From Oscillospiraceae bacterium (lineage in GTDB: Bacteria; Bacillota; Clostridia; Oscillospirales; Oscillospiraceae), in the NCBI GenBank assembly GCA_017458065.1, contig JAFTGD010000012.1, positions 1 to 64,000 of the forward strand: a DNA stretch of 64,000 bases. Direction: 5' to 3'. The notes under the pieces were generated by a model. It saw only the letters and a list, made by a program, of their open reading frames with translations. It did no database searches and had not been told where the DNA came from. The translations under genes and the position numbers were made by a program. Below, one piece after another: positions 50,698 through 58,691 of the stretch (its first letter is position 1; every line of letters begins with the position of its first letter).

Positions 50698-51639
50698 TTA
50701 TACCTCCGCAATGACTTTGCCGATATCCCGGTAGTTGTTGCCGGTAAAGTGGCGGATTTCTTTCTGATAGGCTTCGGAACGCAGGATGCGGAGCAGAGCC
50801 TGGCCCTCCTCGGTTTCCAGAAACTGCTTCCGCAGGACCAGGTCGAAGCGCTCCTCCAGCAGAGGGATAAAGTCCAGACCCTCGATCTGGCGGGAGATGC
50901 GCTCTGTGCCGATGGCAAGGTCCGCCTCGCCGCCGGCAATGGCGGCCGCCATGGTGAGATGGGAACGCATCTCACGGTCATAACCGTTTACCAGGCGGGA
51001 ATCCAGGCCGATCCGATGCAGCTGCCCGTCCAGCAGAATGCGGGCGCTGGAACCGGGGCTGCGGTTCAGAATGGAGATATCCTTGCGGGCGAGATCGCGC
51101 CAGCCGCGGATCTCCTTCGGGTTGCCGGCCGCAACGTAAAAACCTTGCGTGCGGTAGGAGATGTTGACGAGGACGGCGGGGATCCCGGGCAGCAGCGTTT
51201 TGACAAAAGGCGTGTTAAAAGCCTTTTCCTCCACGGAATAGAGGTGGCAGGCCGCCGCGTGCACCCGTCCCTCATACAGGGAGAGCAGGCCCTCAAAGCT
51301 GTTGAGATAGCAGCGCTGTGCGGGGATGCGGAGCTGGTGCAGATAGTTGGAGAGAATGTCCAGTACCACGTCCTGGCCGGAAATGATCAGGGAGGGAGGC
51401 TCGTCCGCCGGAGGGTTGAGAAGGCTGCTGCGCACGTCGACCTGCCTTACCGGCTGTACGCTCTGCTCGTGGCGGGAACGGGCAATGTAGCTGTCCACAT
51501 CGTCCTGTGTAAAGCGGACTTTGCGCCCGATTTTATAAGAGTTGATCTCGCCCCTGCGGATAAGATCATAGATCGTGGATTTGCTCACATGAAGGATGTC
51601 CGCGACTTCCTGTGTCGATAGAGATTTGTTCTGAGCCAT
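50698..51639 (-). CDS. HTH regulator with periplasmic-binding-protein-like sensor domain
   Basis: A 313-residue protein. The N-terminus is an excisionase-type helix-turn-helix (LSTQEVADILHVSKSTIYDLIRRGEIN, about 4-55). The rest (about 85-310) is a binding-protein-like domain related in layout to the C-terminal part of the MoeA fusion: AAACHLYSVEEKAFN, a N-R-x-x-GSSARILLDGQL loop, and AAAIAGGEADLAIGTERI. AGGTGAAG precedes the ATG at 51639; a GTG nine bases upstream is an alternative. It heads the moeA operon and is divergent from AOR copy 2, so it probably senses tungstate, molybdate or the cofactor and controls both. Palindromes lie between the two. Confidence 0.88.
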   Translation of the reverse strand: MAQNKSLSTQEVADILHVSKSTIYDLIRRGEINSYKIGRKVRFTQDDVDSYIARSRHEQSVQPVRQVDVRSSLLNPPADEPPSLIISGQDVVLDILSNYLHQLRIPAQRCYLNSFEGLLSLYEGRVHAAACHLYSVEEKAFNTPFVKTLLPGIPAVLVNISYRTQGFYVAAGNPKEIRGWRDLARKDISILNRSPGSSARILLDGQLHRIGLDSRLVNGYDREMRSHLTMAAAIAGGEADLAIGTERISRQIEGLDFIPLLEERFDLVLRKQFLETEEGQALLRILRSEAYQKEIRHFTGNNYRDIGKVIAEV

Positions 51640-51730
51640 GGGCTTCACCTGCCGATGATGGATTGCCTTATTATATCTTTTTTTACACGGCGATACAAGA
51701 GTTAGACTTCTCGAATATATAATCGGATTC

Positions 51731-51806
51731 GTGCGGATTCATCCCGTTTCGCACAGGGAATGGTTTGCGGAGCGTCCGGAATGATATCAGTTCATGCGAG
51801 TTCGCA
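51731..51806. promoter_or_regulatory. Candidate operators between the HTH-PBP regulator and AOR copy 2
   Basis: Within the 274-base divergent gap, GTGCG...CGCAC (51731-51735 and 51750-51754) and TGCGA-GT-TCGCA (51795-51806) form inverted repeats that share TTCGCAC-like half-sites. They lie 20-95 bases upstream of the AOR promoter. Binding by the adjacent regulator is inferred. Confidence 0.4.
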
Positions 51807-51825
51807 CGGAAATCTCCTCGAAACC

Positions 51826-51854
51826 TTGTCTTGGAAGAGGTCTCAAAATATAAT
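51826..51854 (+). promoter_or_regulatory. Promoter of AOR copy 2
   Basis: TTGTCT (51826-51831), 17 bases and TATAAT (51849-51854), 59 bases before the start codon. Confidence 0.65.
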
Positions 51855-51913
51855 ACAGTCAGGAGTATAGAACAATATGATTCAATTCCGTATGAAAAAA
51901 CAGGAGGTATTTT

Positions 51914-53731
51914 ATGAGCGGTGCATATTATGAAAAAATTGCGCGCATCAACCTGACCACCGGCGAGATCAAGACAGAGCAGCTGGATCTGGACCTGGCC
52001 CACAAGTTTATCGGCGGCCGAGGCCTCGGCACCAAGATCCTCTACGATGAGGGTGTCGCCACGGTGGATCCGCTGTCCCCTGAGAACAAACTGGTCTACA
52101 TTACCGGGCCGATGACCGGGTCTAACTCCCCGTCCTCGGGACGCTACATGGTTGTGACCAAGTCGCCTCTGACCGGCATGATCGCCTGCGCCAACTCCGG
52201 CGGCATCTGGGGCGCGAAGCTGAAGTTTGCCGGCTGGGACGCGCTGATTGTCGAGGGCGTGGCCCCCGACTGGACCTATATCAACATTGTGGACGACAAG
52301 ATCGAACTGCTGGATGCCAGAGAGTATCTGGGCGTGCTCAGCGAGGAGATTGACGACCGGCTGAAGGAGAAGCACGGCGCGGACGCCTCCGTCCTGAACA
52401 TCGGCCCCGCCGGCGAGAAGCAGGTGCTGCTGGCCGCGGTCATGAACGACAAGGACCGCGCGGCCGGCCGTTCCGGCACGGGCGCTGTCATGGGCAGCAA
52501 GAAGCTGAAGGCGATCGTCGTCAAGGCCACGCGCAAGCAGCTGGATATCATTGCCGATGTGGAGGCCCTCAAGGAGGCCAACAAGAACTGCCTCAAGATC
52601 ATGAGCGGCAACGCCCTCACCGGGGAAGGCCTGCGCGCCCTCGGCACTGCGTCGCTGGTCAACATCATCAACGGCATCGGCGCTCTGCCCACCAAGAACT
52701 GGCAGGAGAGCTATTGCCCCACCGCGGATGAATTCTCCGGCGAGACGCTGGCGGAGAAGTATCTGGTCAAGCCCGGCGCCTGCTATCACTGCCCGATCGC
52801 CTGCGGACGCATCATCAAACACGATGACAAGGTCATCGGCGGCCCGGAGTACGAGCCTCTGTGGGCCTACGGCAGCGACTGCGGCAATGACGACCTTTAC
52901 ACCATCAACGAGGCCAACCGTCTCTGCAACGAGTACGGTCTGGACGCTATCGGCGTGCCCTGCACCATTGCGGCTGCCATGGAACTCTATCAGCGCGGCT
53001 ACATCAAGGAAGAGGACTGCGGCGGTGTGCCGCTGGAGTGGGGCAGCAAAGAGGCCCTGACCGAGTGGACCAAACGCATGGGCGATCCTCAGACTGAGCT
53101 GGAGTGGTTGATGAGCTCCGGTTCCGCCCGTCTCTGCGAGGCCTACGGTCACCCCGAGTATTCCATGAGCGTCAAGAAGCAGGAGATCCCGGCTTACGAC
53201 GCCCGCGCCATCCAGGGCATCGGCATCAACTATGCCACCGCCAACTGCGGCGCCGCCCACGTCCGCGGCTACATGATCGCCCCGGAGGTCGTCGGCATCC
53301 CGGTTCAGTTGGACCGCACCGTCACCGAGGAGAAGGCAGTCTGGGCCAAGACCTTCCAAGATCTGACCTCCGTCATCGATTCCATGGGCACCTGCCTCTT
53401 CACCTCCTTTGCCCTGGGCGCTCCGGAGTATGCGTCCCTGCTGAACGCTGCCACCGGTACCGCCTGGACGCCGGAAGAGCTGCTCGAAATCGGCGACAGA
53501 ATCTTCAACATCGAGCGTATGTTCAACAAGGCCGCCGGTATGAAGCCGGAGGACGACCGCCTGCCCAAGCGGCTTCTGGAAGAGCCCATCTCCAACGGCC
53601 CCTCCAAGGGCATGGTCAATAAGCTTTCCGTCACCCTTCCTCAGTACTATGAGGCGCGCGGCTGGGTCAACGCTTTCCCGACCGACGAGACGCTGAAGAA
53701 GCTCGGCCTTGACGAGTGCGTAGGAAAATAA
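51914..53731 (+). CDS. Aldehyde:ferredoxin oxidoreductase family protein (tungstopterin), copy 2
   Basis: A 605-residue AOR-family enzyme. It carries YYEKIARINLTTGEIK, KFIGGRGLGTKILYDEG, the pterin-binding ITGPMTGSNSPSSGRYMVVTKSPLTG, and AAGRSGTGAVMGSKKLKAIVVK. The cluster ligands are CYHCPIAC and a Cys in MGTCLFTSF; GGPEYEPLWAYGSDCG holds the usual active-site Glu. It is closer to the canonical AOR length than copy 1 and has clearly diverged from it, so the substrates probably differ. GGAGG precedes the ATG. MoaD-like and ThiF-like genes follow, a self-contained cofactor-sulfur module. Electron acceptor is presumed ferredoxin. Confidence 0.93.
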   Translation: MSGAYYEKIARINLTTGEIKTEQLDLDLAHKFIGGRGLGTKILYDEGVATVDPLSPENKLVYITGPMTGSNSPSSGRYMVVTKSPLTGMIACANSGGIWGAKLKFAGWDALIVEGVAPDWTYINIVDDKIELLDAREYLGVLSEEIDDRLKEKHGADASVLNIGPAGEKQVLLAAVMNDKDRAAGRSGTGAVMGSKKLKAIVVKATRKQLDIIADVEALKEANKNCLKIMSGNALTGEGLRALGTASLVNIINGIGALPTKNWQESYCPTADEFSGETLAEKYLVKPGACYHCPIACGRIIKHDDKVIGGPEYEPLWAYGSDCGNDDLYTINEANRLCNEYGLDAIGVPCTIAAAMELYQRGYIKEEDCGGVPLEWGSKEALTEWTKRMGDPQTELEWLMSSGSARLCEAYGHPEYSMSVKKQEIPAYDARAIQGIGINYATANCGAAHVRGYMIAPEVVGIPVQLDRTVTEEKAVWAKTFQDLTSVIDSMGTCLFTSFALGAPEYASLLNAATGTAWTPEELLEIGDRIFNIERMFNKAAGMKPEDDRLPKRLLEEPISNGPSKGMVNKLSVTLPQYYEARGWVNAFPTDETLKKLGLDECVGK

Positions 53732-53747
53732 GTATAATACCGGACAA

Positions 53748-53768
53748 GGGGAGGCAGCTCGCCTCCCC
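53748..53768 (+). terminator. Hairpin between AOR copy 2 and the moaD-like gene
   Basis: GGGGAGGC pairs with GCCTCCCC over a five-base loop and is followed by GTTTCATTTT, so partial termination would lower expression of the downstream moaD-like and thiF-like genes. Confidence 0.7.
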
Positions 53769-53801
53769 GTTTCATTTTATGAGAGATAAGGATGTGATTT
53801 C

Positions 53802-54023
53802 ATGATTGAAGTGCGTCTCTTTGCCACTTTGCGGGACGGCCGCGGAAAAGTCCTTCAGATGGATCCGGCTGTGATATCCACTGCCGGAGATATTCTGCAG
53901 AAGCTGGAGATCCCGGCTGAGACGGTAGCCATCCTGCTGATCAACGGCTTCCACTCCAAGCCGGAGAACCCTGTTCAGGACGGGGATGTCGTCTCGCTGT
54001 TTCCTCCGGTGGGCGGAGGCTGA
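53802..54023 (+). CDS. MoaD/ThiS-like sulfur carrier, paired with AOR copy 2
   Basis: A 73-residue ubiquitin-fold protein with MIEVRLFATLRDGRG, DGDVVSLFPPV and a C-terminal Gly-Gly-Gly, so the thiocarboxylate site is intact. It lies 70 bases after AOR copy 2 and two bases before a ThiF/MoeB-like gene whose product could adenylate it. It differs strongly in sequence from the copy at 42249. Confidence 0.87.
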   Translation: MIEVRLFATLRDGRGKVLQMDPAVISTAGDILQKLEIPAETVAILLINGFHSKPENPVQDGDVVSLFPPVGGG

Positions 54024-54025
54024 GC

Positions 54026-54691
54026 GTGGAGGAACGGTATATCCGCAATCTGGGAGCGTTGACGGAAGAAGAGTGCGCCGCACTCAGGGGCAAACGCGTG
54101 TTTGTGGCCGGCTGCGGCGGTCTGGGCGGATATTTGATCGAGATGCTGCTGCGTATCGGCGTGGGGAGCATCCGGGCGGCGGACGGAGACGCCTTCGAGG
54201 CCTCCAACCTGAACCGACAGCTGCTGTCCGCGCCTACGCTCCTGGGGGAGAAAAAGGCCGCGGCCGCGGCAGAGCGGGCGGCGGCAGTCAACCCGGAGGT
54301 GCGGTTTGAAGCGGTTGAGGAGTTTGTGACCGAAGAGAACGCCCGGAGCCTGGTCCGGGGCTGCGACGCCGTCCTGGACGCGCTGGACAACATCCCCTCC
54401 CGCCGCATTCTGGCACAGGCCTGCGCCGATGAAGGGATCCCCCTGGTCCACGGGGCGATCTGCGGCTGGGTCGCCCAGGCGGCCGTATTCATGCCGGGAG
54501 ACGGGCTTCTCGATACAATCTACCCGGAGGGCGTCAACCTCGGCAGCAAAGCGTCCCTTTCCTTCACGCCGCCTTTCTGCGCGGCCATGCAGACGGCGCT
54601 CTGCGTGAGACTGCTGACCGGCCGCCCTGTCGAGACGGGGAAACTCTATTACGCGGATCTGCTCACCATGGACTTTGAGAGCGTCCGCTGA
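54026..54691 (+). CDS. ThiF/MoeB/HesA-family adenylyltransferase
   Basis: A 221-residue E1-like enzyme that activates the C-terminal glycine of MoaD-type carriers. It starts with GTG after a GGCGGAGG ribosome site. The nucleotide site is VAGCGGLGGYLIEMLLRIGVG (about 30-50), followed by the ADGDAFEASNLNRQLL block and DAVLDALDNIPSRRIL. The zinc-binding CxxC pairs seen in many MoeB proteins are not evident, so it is a short form. Immediate linkage to the moaD-like gene indicates that protein as partner. Transcripts end at the hairpin at 54735. Confidence 0.9.
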   Translation: MEERYIRNLGALTEEECAALRGKRVFVAGCGGLGGYLIEMLLRIGVGSIRAADGDAFEASNLNRQLLSAPTLLGEKKAAAAAERAAAVNPEVRFEAVEEFVTEENARSLVRGCDAVLDALDNIPSRRILAQACADEGIPLVHGAICGWVAQAAVFMPGDGLLDTIYPEGVNLGSKASLSFTPPFCAAMQTALCVRLLTGRPVETGKLYYADLLTMDFESVR

Positions 54692-54734
54692 ATCAGTCCG
54701 GCGGATCAGGACTCTCTCTACACTGATATAAACA

Positions 54735-54772
54735 TTCAGGGCGGTACGGCATTTCGGCTGTACCGCCCTGAA
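54735..54772 (+). terminator. Terminator after the thiF-like gene
   Basis: A perfect 13-bp inverted repeat (54735-54747 and 54760-54772) with a 12-base loop. The downstream U-tract is weak. Confidence 0.75.
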
Positions 54773-54792
54773 CGTCAGGAGTGAAAAGGATA

Positions 54793-54954
54793 TACTAATA
54801 TCTGATAGAAATCTTTAAAGTCTTTCGGCCAGAATTGTGCCATATATCGTTGGCTTTCTTGACCATATATCTCCATTATGCTCTGCGAAAGCCGCCTCAT
54901 CTGGCGCAATTCTGACTCGAAAGCTTTTTTAAATCTTCTTATCAGGTATTAGTA
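54793..54954. mobile_element. MITE-like element, copy 1 (162 bp)
   Basis: A non-coding element bounded by TACTAATA and TATTAGTA. The outer ~50 bases of each end form imperfect terminal inverted repeats. An inverted copy about 93% identical by eye lies at 59778-59938. Its right end directly abuts the stop codon of the CoA-transferase gene (TTA at 54955-54957). A TA target duplication is possible. The folded RNA could also act as a terminator. Confidence 0.85.
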
Positions 54955-56151
54955 TTAAATAACGGCTGCTTCTTTCAGACGGGCGAGATCTTCCTCGCTC
55001 AGGCCGAGCAGCTCTCCGTAGATCTCAGCGTTGTGCTGGCCGAGTTCCGGAGCGGGGGCTTTCAGGGTGGGCATGTCGTCCATCAGCTTGACCGGGTTGC
55101 CGTTGACCTTGATCTTCCCCGCAACGGGATGGTCGCAGTCCAGGAACATCTCGCGGGCTCCGGCGATATGCTCGTTTTCCATGACGGCTTTGATGTTATA
55201 GATGGGAGCGGCGGGGACGCCTGCGCCGAGAATCAGAGAGACAGCGTCTTCGATGGTGTGGTTTGCGGACCAGGCTTCGATGATCTTTTTCAGTTCAGCC
55301 TGATTCTCAAGGCGGTGCGCTACGGAATCATATTTCGGGTCGAGAGGGAGCTCCGGCTGATTCAGGACCTGTTCGCAGAGAAGCGTGAAGAGCTTGTTGT
55401 TGCCGCAGCCGATGACAAACTCGCCGTCGCTGGCCTTGAAGGAATCATAAGGAGCAGCGGAAGGATAACGGTTGCCCATGCGCTCGGGCTGGACGCCGTT
55501 GACCTGATAACGAAGGGTGTTGTTCTCCAGGAAGGAGACCAGACCGTCCACCAGCGCGATGTCCACACGCTGCCCTTTTCCGGTGAGATTGCGGGCGTTC
55601 AGTGCGGCAAGGATGCCGATGGTGCAGTTCTGTCCGGCGACCAGATCGCCGATGGCGGAGCCGGTGCGCAGAGGACCGCCGCCCTCCACGCCGGTCAGAC
55701 TCATCAGGCCGGACATGGCCTGGGCAATGATGTCATAGCCGGGGCGCTTAAAGTAAGGGCCGTAGCTGCCGAAGCCCGAAATTGCCGCGTAGACGATACC
55801 GGGGTTGACTTCTTTCAGCGTGTCATAACCGACGCCGAGCTTGTCCATGACGCCGGGGCGGTAGTTCTCTACGACGACGTCTGCTTTTTTGACCATCTCC
55901 AGGAACATCTGCTTGCCTTCTTCGGCTTTCAGGTTCAGCGTGATGCCCTTCTTGTTGCGGTTGATATTGGCAAAATAGAGGCTCTGACCGTTTTTAAACG
56001 GAGGGAAGACACGGGTGTCGTCGCCGCCCTTCGGATTCTCAATTTTAATGACGTTGGCGCCGAGGTCTGCCAGAAACATGGTGCAGTAGGGGCCTGCCAT
56101 AACACGGGTCAGGTCGAGAACGGTAATGTTGCTCAGTGCATTGGAAGCCAT
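54955..56151 (-). CDS. CaiB/BaiF-type CoA-transferase (family III)
   Basis: A 398-residue cytoplasmic enzyme that moves CoA between carboxylic acids. The N-terminal LSNITVLDLTRVMAGPYCTMFLADLGANVIKIENP block is diagnostic. DVVVENYRPGVMDKLGVGYDTL follows, and NRNKKGITLNLK contains the region before the catalytic Asp. It is the last gene of a minus-strand operon with a MatC-type carrier (52-base gap) and an HMG-CoA-lyase-like enzyme, so it probably activates an imported dicarboxylate to its CoA ester. Its stop codon is immediately followed by the MITE-like element. Confidence 0.93.
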   Translation of the reverse strand: MASNALSNITVLDLTRVMAGPYCTMFLADLGANVIKIENPKGGDDTRVFPPFKNGQSLYFANINRNKKGITLNLKAEEGKQMFLEMVKKADVVVENYRPGVMDKLGVGYDTLKEVNPGIVYAAISGFGSYGPYFKRPGYDIIAQAMSGLMSLTGVEGGGPLRTGSAIGDLVAGQNCTIGILAALNARNLTGKGQRVDIALVDGLVSFLENNTLRYQVNGVQPERMGNRYPSAAPYDSFKASDGEFVIGCGNNKLFTLLCEQVLNQPELPLDPKYDSVAHRLENQAELKKIIEAWSANHTIEDAVSLILGAGVPAAPIYNIKAVMENEHIAGAREMFLDCDHPVAGKIKVNGNPVKLMDDMPTLKAPAPELGQHNAEIYGELLGLSEEDLARLKEAAVI

Positions 56152-56203
56152 GATTTTTTCTCCTTTTCGTCAGTAATGATGGATTTGAAACAGCATGGGA
56201 TGA

Positions 56204-57478
56204 TCAGCCGTGGAGGAGGTTTGCAACAGGGTTATAGAGCAGAGCGGAGACAACGATGATGCAGACGAGAGAGACGCCGCAGTAGACGAGCAGCTTCATG
56301 AATGCTTTGCTCTCTTTTTCCTTGTCCCAGTCCTTGACGCTGGTGCCGAGAGCGGCGAGGATCAGCGCGCCGCCGGTGGACATCGGAGAGATGCCGGCCA
56401 GAGAGCCGCCTGCACCGACCGCGGCCATCATGGCGACCGGATTGACATTGCCGCCGACCTGGGCCGCAATATCGGGGGCCATGGGCATCATGGTGGGATA
56501 CACAACACCGAGGGCGGAGGAGACGAGGCTCAGGAAGCCCGCGGAGACGCCCATGATCGGCGTTGCGGTGGCGGGGGTCATCACTTTGGAGATGCCGGTG
56601 GAGAGAAGATCGATACCGCCGACAGCATTTACGACATCCAACAGAGCGCCGACACCGAGAACCATGCAGATGGTGCCCCAGGGGAGCTTCTTGATGCAGA
56701 CGCCGTCATCCGCGACACGGAAGACGATCAGGAGTGCCGCGACGAAGAGAGCGGCGAGGCCGATGTTGACATTCACGAAGATGATGAGGATCAGCATGGC
56801 AAGGATGCCGCAGAGCGCAACGATCTGCTTGGTGCTGAACTTCTCGGTCTGCGCTTTGGCAGCGGAGTCCAGGGGTGCTTTGACCTTGTGCCCTTTGAAA
56901 GCAAACCAGGTTACACAGGCGAAAATCACGGTCACCAAGGTCTGACAGGCCAGAATCGTGGGCATGACATTGCTGATGCCGGCGCCTTCTGCGGCGGCCT
57001 CAATGATGGCGGCCTCCGGCGTGATCGGAGTCATACGGCCGGCCATCAGGCCAGCCTCGCCGATCAGACCGAGCATAATCGGGTCAAAACCGATCTGAAG
57101 CGCGACAGCAACGCCGAGTGCCGGGATGATGGCAAGCGCGGGGACTGCCCCGGGGCCAACGCCCGAAACGACAAAGCCTGCGATGTAAAGCGCGATGGGA
57201 ACCAGCCAGAGCTTGTTGCCCGCAAGACCGACGATCTTTTTGGCCATCAGATCCAGCGCGCCGGTCTGATTGATCACTTCAAAGAGAAGCGTGATGCCGA
57301 ACAGCGTCACAAACATGGAGGAGCTGACGCCGCTGAGAAGGTTTTTGTCGGATAAACCGAAGAGACGGACGGCAATGATACCGACTGCCAGGGCGAGAAC
57401 GCCGATGTTGTTCTTACGGACGAACGCCAGGATGATAACTGCGATGAAAATAATCAGAGAGAGAATGTCTGCACGCAT
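56204..57478 (-). CDS. MatC-type dicarboxylate carrier
   Basis: A 424-residue integral membrane protein with about 11-12 hydrophobic segments. The start (MRADILSLIIFIAVIILAFVRKNNIGVLAL) and the following ~150 residues, including SGVSSSMFVTLFGITLLFEVINQTGALDLM, match the MatC N-terminal domain of malonate/dicarboxylate carriers in the ion-transporter superfamily. GEAGLMAGRMTPITPEAAI and GGSLAGISPMSTGGALILAA look like the paired substrate-binding loops. It lies between the HMGL-like and CoA-transferase genes. The cargo is likely a C4-C6 dicarboxylate. Confidence 0.87.
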   Translation of the reverse strand: MRADILSLIIFIAVIILAFVRKNNIGVLALAVGIIAVRLFGLSDKNLLSGVSSSMFVTLFGITLLFEVINQTGALDLMAKKIVGLAGNKLWLVPIALYIAGFVVSGVGPGAVPALAIIPALGVAVALQIGFDPIMLGLIGEAGLMAGRMTPITPEAAIIEAAAEGAGISNVMPTILACQTLVTVIFACVTWFAFKGHKVKAPLDSAAKAQTEKFSTKQIVALCGILAMLILIIFVNVNIGLAALFVAALLIVFRVADDGVCIKKLPWGTICMVLGVGALLDVVNAVGGIDLLSTGISKVMTPATATPIMGVSAGFLSLVSSALGVVYPTMMPMAPDIAAQVGGNVNPVAMMAAVGAGGSLAGISPMSTGGALILAALGTSVKDWDKEKESKAFMKLLVYCGVSLVCIIVVSALLYNPVANLLHG

Positions 57479-57533
57479 GATACGAACCTGCCTTTCATTT
57501 TTTTGTTTTTTATTTCAGCCTTTGGGGAAGGGA

Positions 57534-58433
57534 TCAGGAGCAGGGAGGATTGTTCGTCTGGATGTTCATCTGGTGGCCGGAATAGATGCCGTCGACAAAG
57601 CTCTTCTGATACTTGGAAGCTTCCAGCAGCTTGTCAAAGTTGATGCCGGTCTCGTAACCCATGCGTTCCAGCATGTAAACCAGATCTTCGGTTGCGGTGT
57701 TCCCGGAGGCGCCGGGGGCAAAGGGGCAGCCGCCCAGGCCGCCGAGAGTGGACTGGACCTTGGTGATGCCGCATTCGATGGCGGCCAGCGTGTTGGTCAT
57801 GCCCATGTTCCGGGTGTCGTGGATATGGACCTGCCATTCCACATCCGGGAACTGTTCCAGGCAGGCCTTGACGGTCTCGCGGGTCTGGCGGGGATCGGCA
57901 ATGCCGATGGTGTCGGCCAGATACAGGGACCGGCAGCCGATGTCATAGAGACGCTGCGTGAATGCGAGGACCTTTTCCAGCGGGAGAATCCCTTCAAAGG
58001 GACAGCCGAGAGCGGTCGCCATGCCGATGCACACTTCCGCATCCGGATAGGTCTCCAGGATCTGGGAGAGCTCGGAAAGGGACTCTTCATGTGTCCGGCG
58101 AACATTTGCCTTGTTGTGCGTCTCGCTGACAGAAACGACATAGGAGATGTGACGGATGCCGGCGTTGTATGCGTTCTGAACACCGCGGAAATTCGGCGCA
58201 AGAGCATAGAACTTGACGTCCGGGTATTTTTCCAGGACGTAAGCGGCAAGCTGGGCTGCGTCCGCCATCTGGGGGATTGCCTTGGGACTTACGAAGGAGG
58301 TGACTTCCATCTCCTGAACACCGGCCTGAATCATCCGATCAATCAGGTCGGTTTTCTGCTCGAAGGTGAGCATCTGCTTCAGATTCTGCCAGCCGTCTCT
58401 CGGACCGACTTCGACCACGGTAATTTTCGACAT
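57534..58433 (-). CDS. Hydroxymethylglutaryl-CoA lyase family protein
   Basis: A 299-residue TIM-barrel lyase. EVGPRDGWQN at the start (metal and active-site Arg-Asp), MEVTSFVSPKAIPQMAD, CIGMATALGCPFEG, ADTIGIADP, VHIHDTRNMG (metal-binding His pair) and GGLGGCPFAPGASGNTATEDLVYML with the loop Cys are all as in HMG-CoA lyases. The reaction would cleave a 3-hydroxy-3-methylacyl-CoA into acetyl-CoA plus a ketoacid. GGAGCG lies upstream of the start. First gene of the operon, directly behind a strong promoter and repeated TTAA-rich operators. Confidence 0.93.
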   Translation of the reverse strand: MSKITVVEVGPRDGWQNLKQMLTFEQKTDLIDRMIQAGVQEMEVTSFVSPKAIPQMADAAQLAAYVLEKYPDVKFYALAPNFRGVQNAYNAGIRHISYVVSVSETHNKANVRRTHEESLSELSQILETYPDAEVCIGMATALGCPFEGILPLEKVLAFTQRLYDIGCRSLYLADTIGIADPRQTRETVKACLEQFPDVEWQVHIHDTRNMGMTNTLAAIECGITKVQSTLGGLGGCPFAPGASGNTATEDLVYMLERMGYETGINFDKLLEASKYQKSFVDGIYSGHQMNIQTNNPPCS

Positions 58434-58484
58434 GTTTAAGCGCTCCTTTCAATAATTAAGTTAATTTTAACTTAAGACAAGTTA

Positions 58485-58513
58485 AGTATAAGTCAAACAA
58501 GCAGAGCCGTCAA
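58485..58513 (-). promoter_or_regulatory. Promoter of the HMGL-MatC-CoA-transferase operon, with TTAA-rich operator
   Basis: Minus strand TTGACG (58513-58508), 17 bases and TATACT (58490-58485). Between it and the gene, 58457-58484 holds repeated TTAAC/GTTAA and CTTAA units (for example CTTAAGTTAA) that suggest a downstream repressor site. Confidence 0.65.
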
Positions 58514-58614
58514 AGCTTAAAATCACTTAATATTTATTTTGGGGAATGCGCACAATTTTAAGTTATAAAAGTTGGGCAGAATGACAAAGGAACACTCCCG
58601 CGAGCAACAAAAAA

Positions 58615-58658
58615 TGCTTAAACAGACGGTTGTTTAAGCAGAAAAATCATGGTATACT
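58615..58658 (+). promoter_or_regulatory. LacI-family gene promoter with 10-bp inverted-repeat operator
   Basis: TGCTTAAACA (58615-58624) and TGTTTAAGCA (58631-58640) are perfect arms around six bases. The right arm overlaps the -35 TTGTTT (58630-58635). TATACT (58653-58658) follows after 17 bases. It probably mediates autoregulation by the LacI-type protein. Confidence 0.7.
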
Positions 58659-58691
58659 GTTTTCACCTTGGAATAGGCTGGGGGAGAAACA

